This document shows, in pieces, positions 1 to 15,000 of a DNA stretch of 64,000 nt. Origin of the DNA: Monocercomonoides exilis (taxonomy: Eukaryota; Preaxostyla; Oxymonadida; Polymastigidae); assembly GCA_001643675.2 (NCBI GenBank), contig LSRY02000058.1:348501-412500 (forward strand), read 5' to 3'. Positions within the stretch are counted from its first letter, which is position 1, and each line of letters starts with the position of its first letter. Position numbers and translations under genes: made by a program. A model generated the notes under the pieces. It did not search any database. It saw only the letters and a list, made by a program, of their open reading frames with translations, and was not told where the DNA came from.

Positions 1-3000
1 GAGATGTTGAGGAAACACACCAGAAACCATTGATGTTCTATCAGGAATCCCGTAGATGAAGAACTTCCAGTGCAATAATTCTGCTTTCGAGATGATTGGC
101 TGAATAACAACAAATTCGCCTTGAAGAAATTTCTGTTGTGTCTGATTCTTCTGCAATAACGATGATTGCTTTGAATTCAACTGCAGATAAGATCCTCCGT
201 CAGTTGTTGTACTTGTCAAAGATTCAGCCGAGCTGTCTTTTCCCTGATGAGTTATAAGCAGCGATGCAATTGTGGACAGCCTCCAGTTCGTCTCTGTCTG
301 ACGGGTGTGCTTTGCTTGAGCCTGAAGATGCGAGTTGTCACTTGGTGTCTGCGCATTTGCAATCCATTCACTGTCTAAGTAAAAGTTTATAAACGACATA
401 AATTTGGGATCTGCAGTTATCAGAATTGGTGAAGCAAGTGCAGATGGGCGATTTGAAGGCATTGATAGGAATGCATCAAAAGCAAATGGGAATAGAGGTG
501 AATACGGAGAGACATGTGCTTTATGATAATACGATCTTTCAGTCGAAGCCAGAACAAAACCTTTTTTCCCATCCTTTCGCGCATTCGGAAAAGAGAACAA
601 AACTTGTCCAGGAGGCAGAGAGTCCACATCTCTAACAAAGCGCCTATAACTGCCTCCAATCGGCTTTTCGTCTGAAGAAGAATTAACCGTATCTGATCCT
701 AGGCAAGTCTTGTTTTTCACAGGGTAGATTGAAAAGTTGCCAATTGGCATAATATTTAATGAAGAAAGTGCCTCAAGGATATTTGGCTTCTCTCCTTGTT
801 TCATTAAAGGAAGAGTCAAAAAGATAAGCTGATTTGAGTTATAGCAGGGAACAGCGTCTGGCTGCATGCTGTTCTTTATTCTCTCGCTGTGAGAAGAGAC
901 AGCGATGCTTATGTCTGTAACCATATCTGCACAGGATGCGAGAGATCGTTCTCTTATCACCTGAACAGGAATGTTAAACAGAAGCGTGTGCTCACGATGG
1001 ATGGAAGAGGCAGACATGTCAAAACGGTGCGGCATGATCGAATCAATTCGTTTGCTGTTGAAGGATCCATTTTTCGTGAAGTCAAGCGACTTTCTACGCG
1101 CTTGCAACGGAAAAGAAGATTCTGAATCTGCTTCGAGTTGAGGATGCGATCTTCTGTTTGAATCAGACTGCGAGAAAGCGATAAAGCTGAGCATGTCACT
1201 AACATTCATGGCAGAATACAAAAATGTTACACAGTTTGGCGATGTAGTCTTGGCTGAAATTGCAATTTGCGTGTCTACCATATCGATCGATGGCACAACA
1301 AAGCCAAGCATCCCCGCTTTGAACGCTTCTAATGCATATGCCAAACGATGCGGAGCGAGATATGCAATGATCAGGAGGCGCTGGAATGAAGTTAAGTGTT
1401 CATCGAGTCTGTCTGGGAATGGTTGGCTATCAGGCGATAGAGACACAATCCATTTTATCCATTCTTTTGGATGTGAAGCAAAGGATTCCAACAAACGAGG
1501 CGATGATTGCGAAGAATAAAAAGAATTTGGATGTAACGAAGTTGAATTTGAAGAATGCAACTGAAACTCTCCTAATGAAAGATAGTTGTAATTGCCACCA
1601 GAAGATGTTTGCCTCTGATCGCCTTCGTTATTTCTATATGGATGTTCTTTTCCTCGTAAAAGATAATCGAGCGTTTTGATTGAATTACCAATGTATGAAT
1701 CTTTGATGATTGGAAAATCTTCCTCCACTTTTGCCAATAGCAAAGACTCGCTGCATTCTTTTGGGAAATGAAAAACGGGTGTTGATAAAAACACTTTCAG
1801 CCACTTTTCGTAAAATTCGTTGTCAGCAAACAAACTGAAATCTTTGCGTATAGGCTTCGGAATGCACTGAGCTCTGCGCCTCTTTGCTGAAAAAGTTGTC
1901 GGTTTCCACATTTTTCTTTCTCTTCGCTTTCTTTCTTTTGTCTCCGGGAATGTTGCTGTCATTTCATTTATGCTGTTTCTAAGAAGCGCAAATAAAGGCA
2001 GAATATTTGACAGATAATGGTCAGCTTGCTTTTTGGAAGTATCAGTGTACCCAACGTTGATTGAATGCAGCACACGATCCAGAAACTGTGAGGCAACTTG
2101 CCGAAGAAGAATTGAAAGCTGCTTTTTGTAAACTGAGGCTGAAGCAGCAGCAGAAGAAGAAGAACTTGAATGCTTTTTGGAATCAGAAGATAATTTTCCA
2201 AGAAGGCCTAATCGCTCAATTGAAAGAATAAACGGCTGATCGAATCCTTGTTTAAAAGTCCACAAGATTGAATTATCGCCAATTTTCTCATATTTTTCTT
2301 TTTCATCGATTTGAGGCGTCACAAGCTCGCCTGTCGCTGCCAATGCACCTGCCACAAGATGTCTGTGCTTTTCTGTGGAGCGTCTCATTGTGTCCATAAC
2401 AAGTCTGATTGAATCCAAAAGAAGAGTGAAGAACTGGATGTTGGAAGGAATGGAATATGTGAAATAGATATATGAGATTATTGAAACAATCGAAACATGA
2501 TGGAGATCATCCAGATTGTTTGTGTTAATGCATGTGATTACCGCTTCGTGAACATTCATCACAAATTGTGCAATGCTGTCGAGGCACAGAATCTCTCTTT
2601 CTGCTTTGACGAGATTGTTTTCTTCTGCTATGATTACGTTCAACGTTGATGTTGCCTTCATTGTTACACTGCTGCATACGCTGAAGAAGTTTCCACTTGG
2701 ATTTGTTCTCAGCTGCATCAAAAGGTCAATAAATTCTTTCACGTTTTCGTTCAAGCGACGCGACAGCGCACAGCATGTACTCAGAATCTCTCGCCGCTTC
2801 TCAACAAGCTCAGGAATAATTGTAGGCGCAAGAAAATGATAGATCAAATTTGGCTTGAAGGCTGACTCCTTGTTTCTGAATGGGCACCAGTTGATGATGA
2901 TGCAATTACAATACAATACTGTATCAGCAAGTGAACTGTAATATCTCGGAATGAATGTGATCTCATCTTGAATAAACAGAATGAGCCGGAAACCAGGGTG

Positions 3001-6000
3001 CACATCAAGTTCTCTACCTGCAAACGTTACTGGCTGAACAGGAGCAGAGAATGAGCATATTGCAAGTGTGTCCAGCAGTTGGAAGAGAGATTCATAGTGT
3101 TCTCGTTGCAGACTCAACTGCAAATCTGTGTACTCCACAAGCAACGGATAGCCTCTGAGCATTGCCAAAAGAGCATCCTCAGGAAATGCATTGTGGAGGA
3201 TGTTAGTGGTGACTACTGGAGTCACAGCACGGAATCGTCTTGTCACCCATTGAAGTGCTGTGCCAAGCGGATCAATGAAAACTAGCGGCTTTGTAGAAGG
3301 TATCCGAAAGGCTGCAGCTGCGCACATCAGAGATTGCTCGTCCGGGGGGACACCTTCTGTGAGATGGCGCAAACATTGAGTGGGACCATTCAATGTTGCC
3401 CAGATTGGGCGAAGGATTGGCCGGATCATGTGGGTGTAGTGCTTAACAGGTGAAGCCAGAAATGGAATTGTTCCGTCATCCAGAATATCCAACCCACCAC
3501 ACAAATCAGAGTCGCTGAAAGATGTTCGCATCAGCTTTGAAAAGGATGGAGGCTCATCTTGCTCGTTTGAATATTTTCTTTTTTTGCATTTTTTCTTTTC
3601 TGTTATTTGATAAAAGTAATCCTCATCCACTTCTTCAAATTCGCTATTTGGCTGGTCACTTGCATATCGATCTCCACTCCATTCATCTTCTGTTGAAAGA
3701 TCCGAGTTTGTGCTGCTCGAATCGTCATCTTCACTTTCATCAATCTCATTTTGTCCACTTCCCTTTCCAAAAGATTGCCGTCGTCTTTCATAACTTCCCT
3801 GAGCAAATTCCTCATTTCTTGTTTTGTTGTTAAATGTGAGTGTGCTAAGACGAGGGACATCAGGAGCAAGTGTTGTGAACGAAGAATTGAAAGAGACATG
3901 TGGTTGCTGAGGTTCAAAGCCTTGTATCTTTGATTTTTTATCTGAACTATAAAATTCATCATTGTCCAGTGCGATATCAGATGCACACTCCTTTTGATTA
4001 TTTTTGTTCTCTCTTTTTTGAGGTTTCCAAGATGCCTTCTGAAGCATTGCAACCAACTTGTTTCTTTGAGCACGGGGAGATGATTCTGTTGAGCTATCTG
4101 TTGAATCCGAGTCGTATGAAAAAGGCATATTCGAAGTCTTCCATGAAGAAGCAGAAGTTGAGCGTGGAGTCATCAGGGATTCTCTGCTACTTGCACTTTT
4201 TCTTCTCAACTCATGCAAATCCATTCCCATAAAGCTCGTGTCAAAGTACGATCCATCCTTCGCATAGGCTATTTCAGCTTCTTCGAGTATCAAACTCCAT
4301 CGTCTAACCATCGTCTCCCATTCATCAACATGCAGAAAGCCGTTGAATGCCAGAAACGCTGCAGCAAGCATTGAATCTCCACGGCATGTCCTCATCGCCC
4401 TTTCTACAGCAAGCGTCTTCTCTCTCCAGTGGGCAATTGTGTGGGTTATCTGCTTACTCTCGTTCTGCAGCTCAATTGCTTGACTCACCCTGCCATCGAA
4501 TCTGAAATCATCGTCATCGATTTTGGATCGTGTTACGTTTGTTCGAATTCCAGTGAGTTTGGTGACAGCTTGCAATGCAGCACTCAGACGCTGCTGAAGC
4601 TCGTCAAGATCAGACAAGTAGGAGCGAAGTATTCTCAGCTCTGTTTTATACTCTGATGCATGCTGTTGAAGTCTGAGAAACTTTGGTTTTGTTCCTTTGT
4701 TGACAGAGTGGTATGCAAGGAGTGCATCGATAAAATGGAAAATCCCTACAAGCTCACCACACACCTTCTCAATTTCATCTTCTCTGTATCGCTCTGCTGA
4801 CACATACGGTTCAAGAAGCTCCGCCTGCTCTTCGGTCAGTGTGTCCAGAGGGTACTCCATAAGCTGCTTGATGAATGTCATGTCCTGAATGAGCACAATC
4901 GAGTGGCGATAGCTGTCTGCAATCTGATTGTCGATTGGGTCGATGGTAACCTCATTCATCTTCCTTCTCAACACAATCAGAACCATATCGAACACCCGCT
5001 TTAAAAACACAGGAGGGTTTGGCAGTTTACGGAGCCATGCAAGATGAGCTGGTTGCACTTTATTTAGAGATTCATTTGCGTGTATAAGAGCCGGTCTTGC
5101 ATTCATAAGTTCCTCCTCCACCACAGCACGTTCTGCTTTCACCTTTGCAGCAATCTCATTCACAACTTTCTGCTGTTCAACCACTTTTCGTGCAAGTCCG
5201 GTGAGTTCAATGGAGATTTCAGAGATGGAAGCCATGAGCGGTGGCAGAATCTCCGACAGTCCTGTTTTCGAAGACATTAATTCTCGAATGTGGAGCCTTT
5301 GCCCAACAATATGAACATGAATTTGTGTCAACTTTGAGATTTGATTCTGCAAAGTGAGCAAGGCAAAACGAAGTGCTTTCACACGCCTATCATAAATATC
5401 AGTTGCTGAATGCACAAGCGAAATAAAGAAAGCAGGAATTCCATAAGAAGCATGCAGCAGCACAGATGAGATGCTCTTTGAACGATCTGCAAAGTATGAT
5501 GCAGTCTCTCTCACACTCGCGTACATTGCTGAGAAGCAGAGATAGAAACGCTCCATTTCAGTCCGTTTAATCTCTCGAAGCAGTTGCACTGGACCAGGAA
5601 TCACAGAGTGCTTTGAAATAGCAAAGGGAGGACTTTCAAAGCAGGTCACAATATCATTTGGATCAGTGGAACGTGTTGAGTGCAGGTAGAATATCCAAAG
5701 TTCTTCTCTCTCTTCTTTCATTGTTGCTTCATTCACATTATTCACCATCTGTGAAGCTGTTCTCTTTTGCCTCACAAACTTCCCATTTGTAAAAATGATT
5801 GAAGGCTGCTTCAAAGCGAACTTGTTGAACTGTTCTAAAACATAGGCATTTGCTTCTCTCTTCCAATATGATGCTCCATAATGACCGGATTCCACTTTCC
5901 TCGCAGAACGGAGAGGCCGAACAATTCCTCTGCCTTGAGAGCTAAATGCACGAAGACTCGAACCTCCATAACGTTTCGAGTCGACTTTGCTTTTGATATT

Positions 6001-9000
6001 TCCATCCAGCCAGTATAAATTCCCCTTTATTATCATTCCTTTTGCTCTTGCTCTTCTTCTTCTTCTTCTCTTTTTCCCATTCTCATTTTCTTCTTCTCCA
6101 GATGCATCTTGTTTACTGTCAGATTCTCCATCATCTTCCCGCGCTGCTGTTCTCTGAATACCAATTGGAGAGCCATAAATTGGCTGAGCCAACGAAGATG
6201 GAGGTGGATAGCCAAATCTCGAGTGCAGGCCAAGCTTTGAAGGAGGAGGAATACCAGGAGGAAGCCACCTGAGATTGTATCCCCCGTTCAATCTGAGCTT
6301 TTCGGATTCTTTTCTCCGCTGACTTTCTTTAAAAGTGACAATTGTTCTCGCCCAATCAGGAAGCTTATCTTTCTTTTTCTGGGAATTAAGTTCGAATGGC
6401 GATCTTGGAACTGGCGACAAAGATGATCCCCTCCGAACATTCTCAGAAGACAATGATTCTTGTGTCACATATGATGATGAAGGGGAAGTTTCTGTTGGAG
6501 TAAGTGAGGGTAAGATGACTTTTCTTGTTGATCTCTGCGGAGTGCTAAGGGCTTGCGAATCGTTTGACAAGTCTTTTGTTTCTGATGAAGTCACCGTTGA
6601 AGAAGGAGTTACAGTCTGAGCTTTTGCTCGCATGGCAGAAGATGGACGAGGGCGAGAAGGAGAAACAGATGAAAACATAACAGAAGAAGAAGACGGAAAA
6701 GAACGGCTTTGAGCTTTACTAGAAGTTTTAATAAGACTGTTTGAGCCAACATTTGTATCACCACTTGACTGAGTCACTTGTTTGGCTTGTTGCTGTTGCT
6801 GTGAATGAGACAAAGCTGGCATTGCAGTTGCTTTTGAATTGTTCATCCGAACAGGCAAACTGAATGGAGAAAGAGAAGAAAATGTCGGAGCTGTTCTTTT
6901 GGCAGTTGGAGTCTTCACTGACGAATTTGATGAGAAAGGCGTAATAGGAACAGTCTGCTGCTCTGAAAGGCTTGCTATTTCTCCTGGAATTAAAGGTGTT
7001 CTCGGAGTTTCAGCTAAAATCGAATCTGAAAGCGAAAAATCGCTTGAAAACCTTCCATTTCGTTGGCCAGGTAATGGAATCAGTTCAATTTTGGTGTAAG
7101 GAGACCATCTGATTGGGAACGGCACGAGTCTCAGAGGAGGTGGTGGAGTGAATGTTGGGACAGCATTGCTGAAATGCGGTTGTGGCGGAAGGATTGACAG
7201 TGCAGGCTTCTTCAGCAAACGATTGGCATTTCCCAGAGCATTGAACGACTGCGGAGAAGAAACTGTGAAAATAGAAGAGACTTGAGAGCGAACAGAAGAC
7301 GCTGATGCCAACGAGTCCATATCTGACCACAAAGGCGGGCTGAGCGATGGAGTTACCAGTTTCACCTGAGAGGAACGGCGGAGGGGGTCTTTTTCATCGC
7401 GGAGTGGGTTCGGAGGGAGCACATAAAAGAGGGGATGCACCATATTCTTGCCTGTTATGCGCCGTCGAAGAGCTGCATGCTGTGCAGAAGACTCGAGAGA
7501 CGCAAGCGCCTTGTCAATAGCTTTGTCATCGATATTTGATTCAAGAACATCTTCAACAGTTTCCTCACACTCGATTGTTGCTAAAGCAGATGCAATTGTA
7601 CCAAATGATGCATTTGAGGGCAAAGAAGATGGTGACAAAAGTGGAAGTTGCTTTGATGGTGCAATAAGAGAGTGCGCTTTGCGGATCAGTTCTTCTGTCT
7701 CGTCGCGAGTCATCGTTGTTGGCATAATCATCCTCTGTGCAGCTTCAACATATAGTTCAACAGGAAACACATCCAGAAACGCAAACATGCAGCATTGACA
7801 AACCCAATCAAACAGATCAGCTCCAGGATAGCTGATTGTGAAGGCTGACTTGTCCAGAATCAGTGGATCTGGCAGGGATTCTCCATCTGCCCAGTCTGAC
7901 TGCGATGCTCCAGAAGGAGATTGAATGATTGAATGAGAATTATGCACGGAGTCAGGATATATTGAACTTCGAACGGACATTCTATCTGCCTCTTCTTCCA
8001 CAACATGCAGATCAGACATTTCTGACTTATCAAACAAATCATCATTGCTTTCCGCATCCACAACTTCATCTATTTCATCTATTTCATCTATAGACAGATC
8101 TTCATCTTCAGCCTCTCCATCAAATTGCTTCTTTCCCATTTCGTCATCCTCTTCTTCCTCTTCTTCTTCCTCCTCTTCTTCATCTTCATCTTCATCTTCC
8201 TCATCTTCCTCCTCACTCTCTTCCTCGCTTTCTTTTTCATTATCAGCTTTTGAACTTTCTTCTCTCTGGCCTCTTTCTTTGTTCAAAGATTCTTGCACTT
8301 TTGAAGTATCATGAGAATTGAATTTTCCATCTTTATTTTGTTCGCTTCCTTCATTTTGACTTGTCTTTTTTGAATCTTCAAGTCCCTTACCATTTGTCAC
8401 CCCTGCTGCCTCATGTTCATTCTCACTTTCTTCTTTTCTTTCCTTTATTGTACCTCCTTCACTTACCAATGTTTGTGTGCCATTCAGCAAGAACGGGTTT
8501 CTCAGTGATTCAACATAAGGCGATGATGGAACCAGTGACCCAACATTGTGCAAAGGGTTGTGCTGGCTTGCACTCCCATCTTTTCCTAATGCTTTCTCAG
8601 CTGCTTCTCTCTGTTCTCTCACAAACTGCATGCTTTTTGTCCAGTCCAGCGGAGAAAGCGCATATGTGTTCACATTTGTGTGCTTTTTCAATGAAGGAGG
8701 GAGGATGGGCAACGGAGAGACACGGCCCTGGTTAAAGGAGGACTTTGTGAGTCTGCGTTGATTCAATGCCATCGTGTGGAGTCTTGAGCTGAGCTGGTGG
8801 ACGGCTTTTGTGTGGCTTCTTATCTTCCTTAAATGGATGCGGTCGACAACAGGCAAAGCATTTGAGAGTGCTTCTGTCTGCATGATAGATCTTTGTGATG
8901 GTGAAACAGACAACGAAGATGCGGAGAAAACTGGTGAAATTTGTGGATTTGTTGGGATTTCGTTATGTTCAGAATCAGCTTTGATGAAGCTGCGACCTGT

Positions 9001-12000
9001 TGGATAGTGCTCAACAACAAAAAAGAAGCGGAGGTTGGACGAAATCTGGTCAATCATCCACTGAGTGCTCTTCGTTTTGGCAAAGTGGCGCTGCTTCCCT
9101 TCAGCAAGCAAATGGCTAAGCTCACTCTCTGAAAATAGATAGAAGATGGATGTGTTACACTGCAGCAGGCAGTACAAGAATTCGCTCACATACTCCGCCT
9201 TCAGTTCGTTCTGAATCCCTGTCCCGCTATTGTCGATTGTCAGCAAACGGGTGTGTTCTTGTTCATCAATTACATTCGCATCGTCAATTCGACCTTCAAA
9301 AGCACTCATCAAATTCTTCAAAGGTGCTTTTTCCTTTCTCTTTTTGTCATCAGCTTTTGACTCAAGTTTGTTTGAATTATGCACTTTAGTCACAAATGAC
9401 TCGATCTTTGTGAGTCCAGTAATTTCCGCAAGAAGAACAGACACCATCACTTTCTCTCCAAACAGCGTTTTCAGCACAATTTCCCTGAGTGATTGATGAA
9501 ATGCAGAAGCTGATGTCGAGAGGCTGAGATGATAATACGCCATCCCGTTGTAGTGTGCTATTGAAGAGATGTACCGTCCGGATAGGAAATGTGGGTGAGT
9601 GATGGCACAAGTGTGTGAAACTTTCACTTTGTTGGCAATCTCCACCATCTGAGCAGTCAGCCACGGCATGAAATTTCGGGGAAAGAAATTCGGTTGAATG
9701 GAAGTATACAACTTCATCAGACTGGAAATAGGTACATTTCTCTCCACAAGCAGTGCCTGCTCCACTTTCTCTTGGAAAAATGTTGAAATAACATCGCTTA
9801 GATGCTTCACAGGCAGAGCATACAGAAAGTTTGTGAGCCTTTTCACGTCCAGCGGATCTGCATTCATCAGATTTGATGCAAGAGAGATGATAAACAGATC
9901 GAGAGACAGCTTCTCTTGCTGCGGAAGGCGATCTCCAATCACAGATGAGCAGATGTCGCACCACAGCGTCGCAATTCTCAACTCATTCAGCAAATGCAAA
10001 GAAGGGTTGGAAGCAATCTCAGAGGCAACTGTGAAAATGATACTGATTGCATGTTGAAAGCTGATTGGGAATGCAGCCAGAGTTGGAAATAGCGAACGAA
10101 TCTTCACATAAATCAGCTTTGAATTTGTGGATGATGTTGGATCAGATACAATCAACTGATACAAGCAGAGAGTGAGAGAAGGGAGGCGGTGAATAGCTCT
10201 TGTCACTTCCGGTGATAATACATCATGAGCCTTTTGAGCTGTCTTCCTTCGTTTCTGCTTGTGGGCAGTGCGAGGCGTAGTTGGAGGCGCAAAAGCAGAC
10301 GATGAAGAAGAAGGAGAAAGGGGGGAAATTGGAGAAAAAGGAGAAAGAGGACGACGAGAACCAGTTGGAGACAGCGGATAAAGTGGAACATCTCCAACAT
10401 TCTGCTCCTTAAAGAGCATTCCTCCATATTTAAGATTGATCGGTTCCAACACTTCCTGCCAGCATACCTGCAGTACAATATATCGTTCTAACGGCTGCTG
10501 CTCTCTCAAATCGATTTGCGAGAAAAGGCGCAGAAATCGTTCGGGAAGCATCGGAACAAACACATTGCTTACCACAACATGACACTGAACACCAGAATGA
10601 TTGTTGATAAGCTTTGGAGGCTTCGAAAGCGAAACAACTTGGTTTGTCTCTGTCAGAAAGCGAATGGCTTCAAGGCACTGCATCGACACTGGAGCAAACA
10701 ATCTGAATAGAATTTGTGCTGTCACGGTGTGTGTTCTGATTCTATCAGGTCTTGTGTTGCTCGAATCTTCTGACAGAGGAGAAGGGCGACGGGCAGAGTT
10801 CGGAGTTCTTGGAGAGGATCTCCGAGTGTAATTTGAACGTGGACGCTCTCTAAAGTTTGCTGCAGATATCGTGCCTGAATCTTCGCCTCCTGCCAAATTG
10901 CCTCTGTTCTGTACCTGTGGCAGAAGTGACGGAGAAGGCTGTGCAGCAGGAGGAAACACCCACTGCGTTGCTGATCTGGTGATTCCATCCTCAATAGACA
11001 TCTCATTTTCAAGCGCTGACTGCAAATGCATTGAGTTTTCTTGCAATCGTAACTTTGCTGGGTTGCGATTGTCGACCAAAAGACGATCTGAGTTTAGATG
11101 TTGAATGATGCTTGCACTGCTATTCTCAGATGACCACTTTGGAGATGAAGCAGTGCTTCTGCTGCTTTCATTCATCCAAAGTGCATCATCAGACATGTTC
11201 TCAGATGAGTTTTCACTCAAGTTAAGTGAAGCACTTCCCATTGCTTTTGGAGTGTTGTCGCCAAACAGGTTTCTTCTGTCTCTTCGGAGAAAACGTGATT
11301 CAGACTCCTCATAGTTCAGTCTTCTGAATCTTGAGCCTTCTTCCATTTTAATGGGGATGTTAAGTTTCTTCTGCTCTTGCTGAATAAGGTTGTTTGCCTT
11401 GTTCACCAGTCTCCAAATTGTTAAGGGAGATGTGCATTCAAAAACAGGGCAATCAATTGTTAACAGATGTGCATGCTTCTCTGCTGATTGGTCAATAGCA
11501 GTGAATGGTGTTGCAGGCACCCAATCCAGCAAAGAGGAGAAAATGAGTGGATCGTGCACGCAAAGAAGACATGGCCTGTTGACAGATGCATACAAAGATA
11601 GAAGCTGCAACTGAGGAGCATAATGAACAAACATTATGTTATCTCCAGCAGAAGATTCATGCTTTGATGTGAAATTGTGGATGCCTGGAATGTACTTTGC
11701 TTGCACACGCTGACGCATCATGCTTTTGACTCTTGAAGATTGTGGTGTTGTTTGCTGAGATTGCTGGCGAGGCTGCTGTCGCTGTTCATCACCAATCAAT
11801 TGGGAAGGCAAAGCGTTCTGTTTAAACCGTTTCTTTCGCACATTCATCAGATAAACAGCAGCATTCGTCCATTCTCCATTGCACAGATTCACAAAGAAGC
11901 GAAAAGCTGTTCCTCTTCCTTTGTTAGACGTTGGCTGGCCAAGCAACTGCAAAATAGAATGAAAGTCTTTCATTCCCAAAGAGCTCTCATTCACAAAATC

Positions 12001-15000
12001 CAATGATTCATCCGCACACCCAACTGGAGGCCCATTGTTCGAGAGAGTTGCCATGAAGCTGCTAAATGCATCAATAAAATCAAAGTCAGATGCAAAGTGT
12101 CCACCAAAACCCCACAAAACAGAATAATATGCCACTCGATCAATTGCTGTTTGATACAACTTGTAGTTCTCTTTCTGTGCAGCTGTTGATAGTGATGCTA
12201 CTGTAGGTAATCCAGCCATTGAGGATTGCATCTGATCAGGATTTTCAATGGCAACAGGATCGGCAATCCTTGGACCGTTTATCTTGATTGACGAGCTTGA
12301 GCTCAGAGCTGCTATATTTTTTGAATAAAAAAGTGGAGACTGCAGAGATACAGAATCTGCAGAAGCCGAGTTCGACGGAGTATCACTTGTTGAATTTGCA
12401 GCTAAAGAAGAAACAGATGGAGTTGAAGAGAAATGTGGAATTGACAGAGATACACTGGATATATGCAATTCATTCGCTGATTCATCCGCTGGCGGGATTT
12501 GCATAATTTCAGAATCACTAGATTTATTTCTTGAATGTGTTGAAAAGAAATGTTCAATAGAAGGAGCAGCAACTGCAGAAAGGGGAGGTGGCGATAGAGG
12601 AGCTGAAGAACAAATTGATGTATTTGATGATGAAATCGTTTTTGAAGCAAATCCTGGTTGGGTGCGCTTGGAGAACACGAGTGGAAGAATGCACGGAATT
12701 AGATAGTTTATCTGAGCACTGAACAAAGAGATTGTATTGTCAATGAAGCAGTTCGCTGGCGTATCATATCTCAAATTGTCTGCAGATGCAGCCTGATTCA
12801 TCACTCTCTGTGGACTTTTCATTTTATCTCTCGCTGGGGAACAGTGTGCGAGAGTAATAAAAGGAAATGCTCCTGTATCGATGACTTGTGTTCCACTCTG
12901 GTTTGCTGTTTTCTGTTTAAAATGAGCTTGTGTGTTGGCAGAGTTGAAATAAACACGCATCCATTCACCTGCAGTAACCATCCACATCGTCAGCAAACCA
13001 GCCATTCGAGTAACATCATCATACAAAAAGGATGCAATTTTCATATTTTCGAATGCAAATCCAAACCGCTGTTGTCCAACAAGTAATGAGGTAATGATGC
13101 ATTGGTACACATGTTGGAATAATGTGGTCCCAGTGTATCCAAGTGGATTCAATTCAACAAGATGGAATGTCTTCATTGGAAGTGAAAATAGTGAGAGAGG
13201 GATGAACATTGGCCTCACACTCTCCAATAGTATCTGAGGAAGCAAGTCAAGTGACTCTGTTTCAATGATCACACGTACATTGGACTGCAAGCATAACCTG
13301 TGAAAGTTTGGTAGAATGAGTGTGTTGCTTCGACAAAAGGAAGAAGATAATTGAGAAAGAAGCTCTTCACCTGTAAAAGGAACTGTTGCATCGGCATAAT
13401 CCTCCATTGTCTCAAACAAATCATTACGATCGAAATGTTCATTATCTGAAGAGGTCATATCAAAGATCGATTTGAGTATTGACGATTCGTTCTGTACATC
13501 TGAGCTATTATAATTTGATTCTCCTCCAAAAGAATTGGCATTTAAAAACTCATTGGTTCCTCCGAAGTCATCCTTGCTATTGCTCACTCCACCAATTCTG
13601 GTTGGATCACAAACAAGCGGAGGAGGCATTGCCTCGCCTACGATTTTCGTCGCAGCTGACTGGAACGAATACTGTGTCGCAAAACTGTCGGCACCCTCGT
13701 TTGTTCGTGTCAGGAACTGTGACATAATTGCGCTCTGCGCCCTGGACATCGGGTGCAGCAGCGATCCTAAGCGAGACGGCCAAACCTTCAAAGCTGTGTT
13801 TGTGCTGTGTATTTTCGCACTGCTCAGATCTAGCGCAGATGCATTGTGGATTTGTGACATATTAACGTTTGTATCAAATGTTGCATTACTCTTTGAAGCA
13901 ACATCGATGACAAGAAATATCTCTTCTGAGAAAGCTGCTTTGTTATTCTTCAGCATGCTTGTTGGGAAGTCTTGCGAAGACGTGCTTCTATCGCTGTCAT
14001 ATGACGAATCCTTCATAGACGAAGCAGAGCGTTTAATGGATACTGTTGAAAGAGCTGCAATTGATTGTGCGCGTGCAGGTGGCATGAAACGAGTTTGTTC
14101 TGCACTTGTGGAAGCGGTTGATGAACTATGGGAAAGTGATGCGCCAAGTTGGCGCTGTGACATTCGAGGTGGTGTGGTACCTAATATTTGAATGTTGGTT
14201 TTTGAATCTGCATTCCTCAGCAACGATGAAGTTGACGAATATGCTGATTGAGGAGCATAAGCTCCTCTCAGTGTCATTGATGAGTGATGTTTGTCACTTT
14301 TCATATATAATTTCTTTAAGTGATGTTCTCTTTTCTTTTCTGCTTTTGATTTCCATTTGCGCTGTGATTTGATTCGATCATCCAGCAACACATTTGATTG
14401 AAGCGCAAGCGTGTCAAACATTGAAGAAAGAAGTCCGCTTCTCCACTGCTCTGATTCTGATTTGATGGTGCGATTGTCTGTTATTGACTGTGTGATTGTG
14501 GATGAAACAGAACGAAATGAGCCAATTAGCTGTTGAATGGTCATTGATGCAGGGTTGATGTGGATAACCTTCGTTGGCACTCCTGCAAATGTCTGTGCAC
14601 GTGCAAGCGATGCGATGATTGCAGATTTTCCCGATCCAGCTGCTCCAACAACAGCAACAGGTGAGAAGGATGGAATGACACCTTCCCTCGTAGGAGATGG
14701 ATGAAGTGGATGGTGGATGAGTTTGTTCAGCTGAAGAATTTTTGAGAAAGCCAGTGTACTGTTGTTAATCAGTTCCTGCTCATATTTGGAAAAATAATTC
14801 AGATACTCATCTGCTGTAACTTCATCAAAGAAGCGTCCCTCGAATGGAGACTTAAAGATCTTTTCTTGATAAAAATGTGATGAAAACTGTTGATTAGAAG
14901 AAAGAAATTCTGACGATTGCACTGCTCTTCTGTTCTGTTGTGAAGTAGATTCTGATAAATGTGATTTGTTATGCAAAAATGGAGCATGGGCACCTGCTTG

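Noticed and set aside
9386-9964. 192-codon minus-strand frame
   Set aside because: It is in another phase of the same strand as the dynein homologue, which matches AAA4 motifs in its own phase; shadow frame.
13535-14191. 218-codon plus-strand frame
   Set aside because: It lies opposite the giant dynein frame (AAA2 region) and its composition is the antisense of Ser/Thr-rich coding; it is a shadow.
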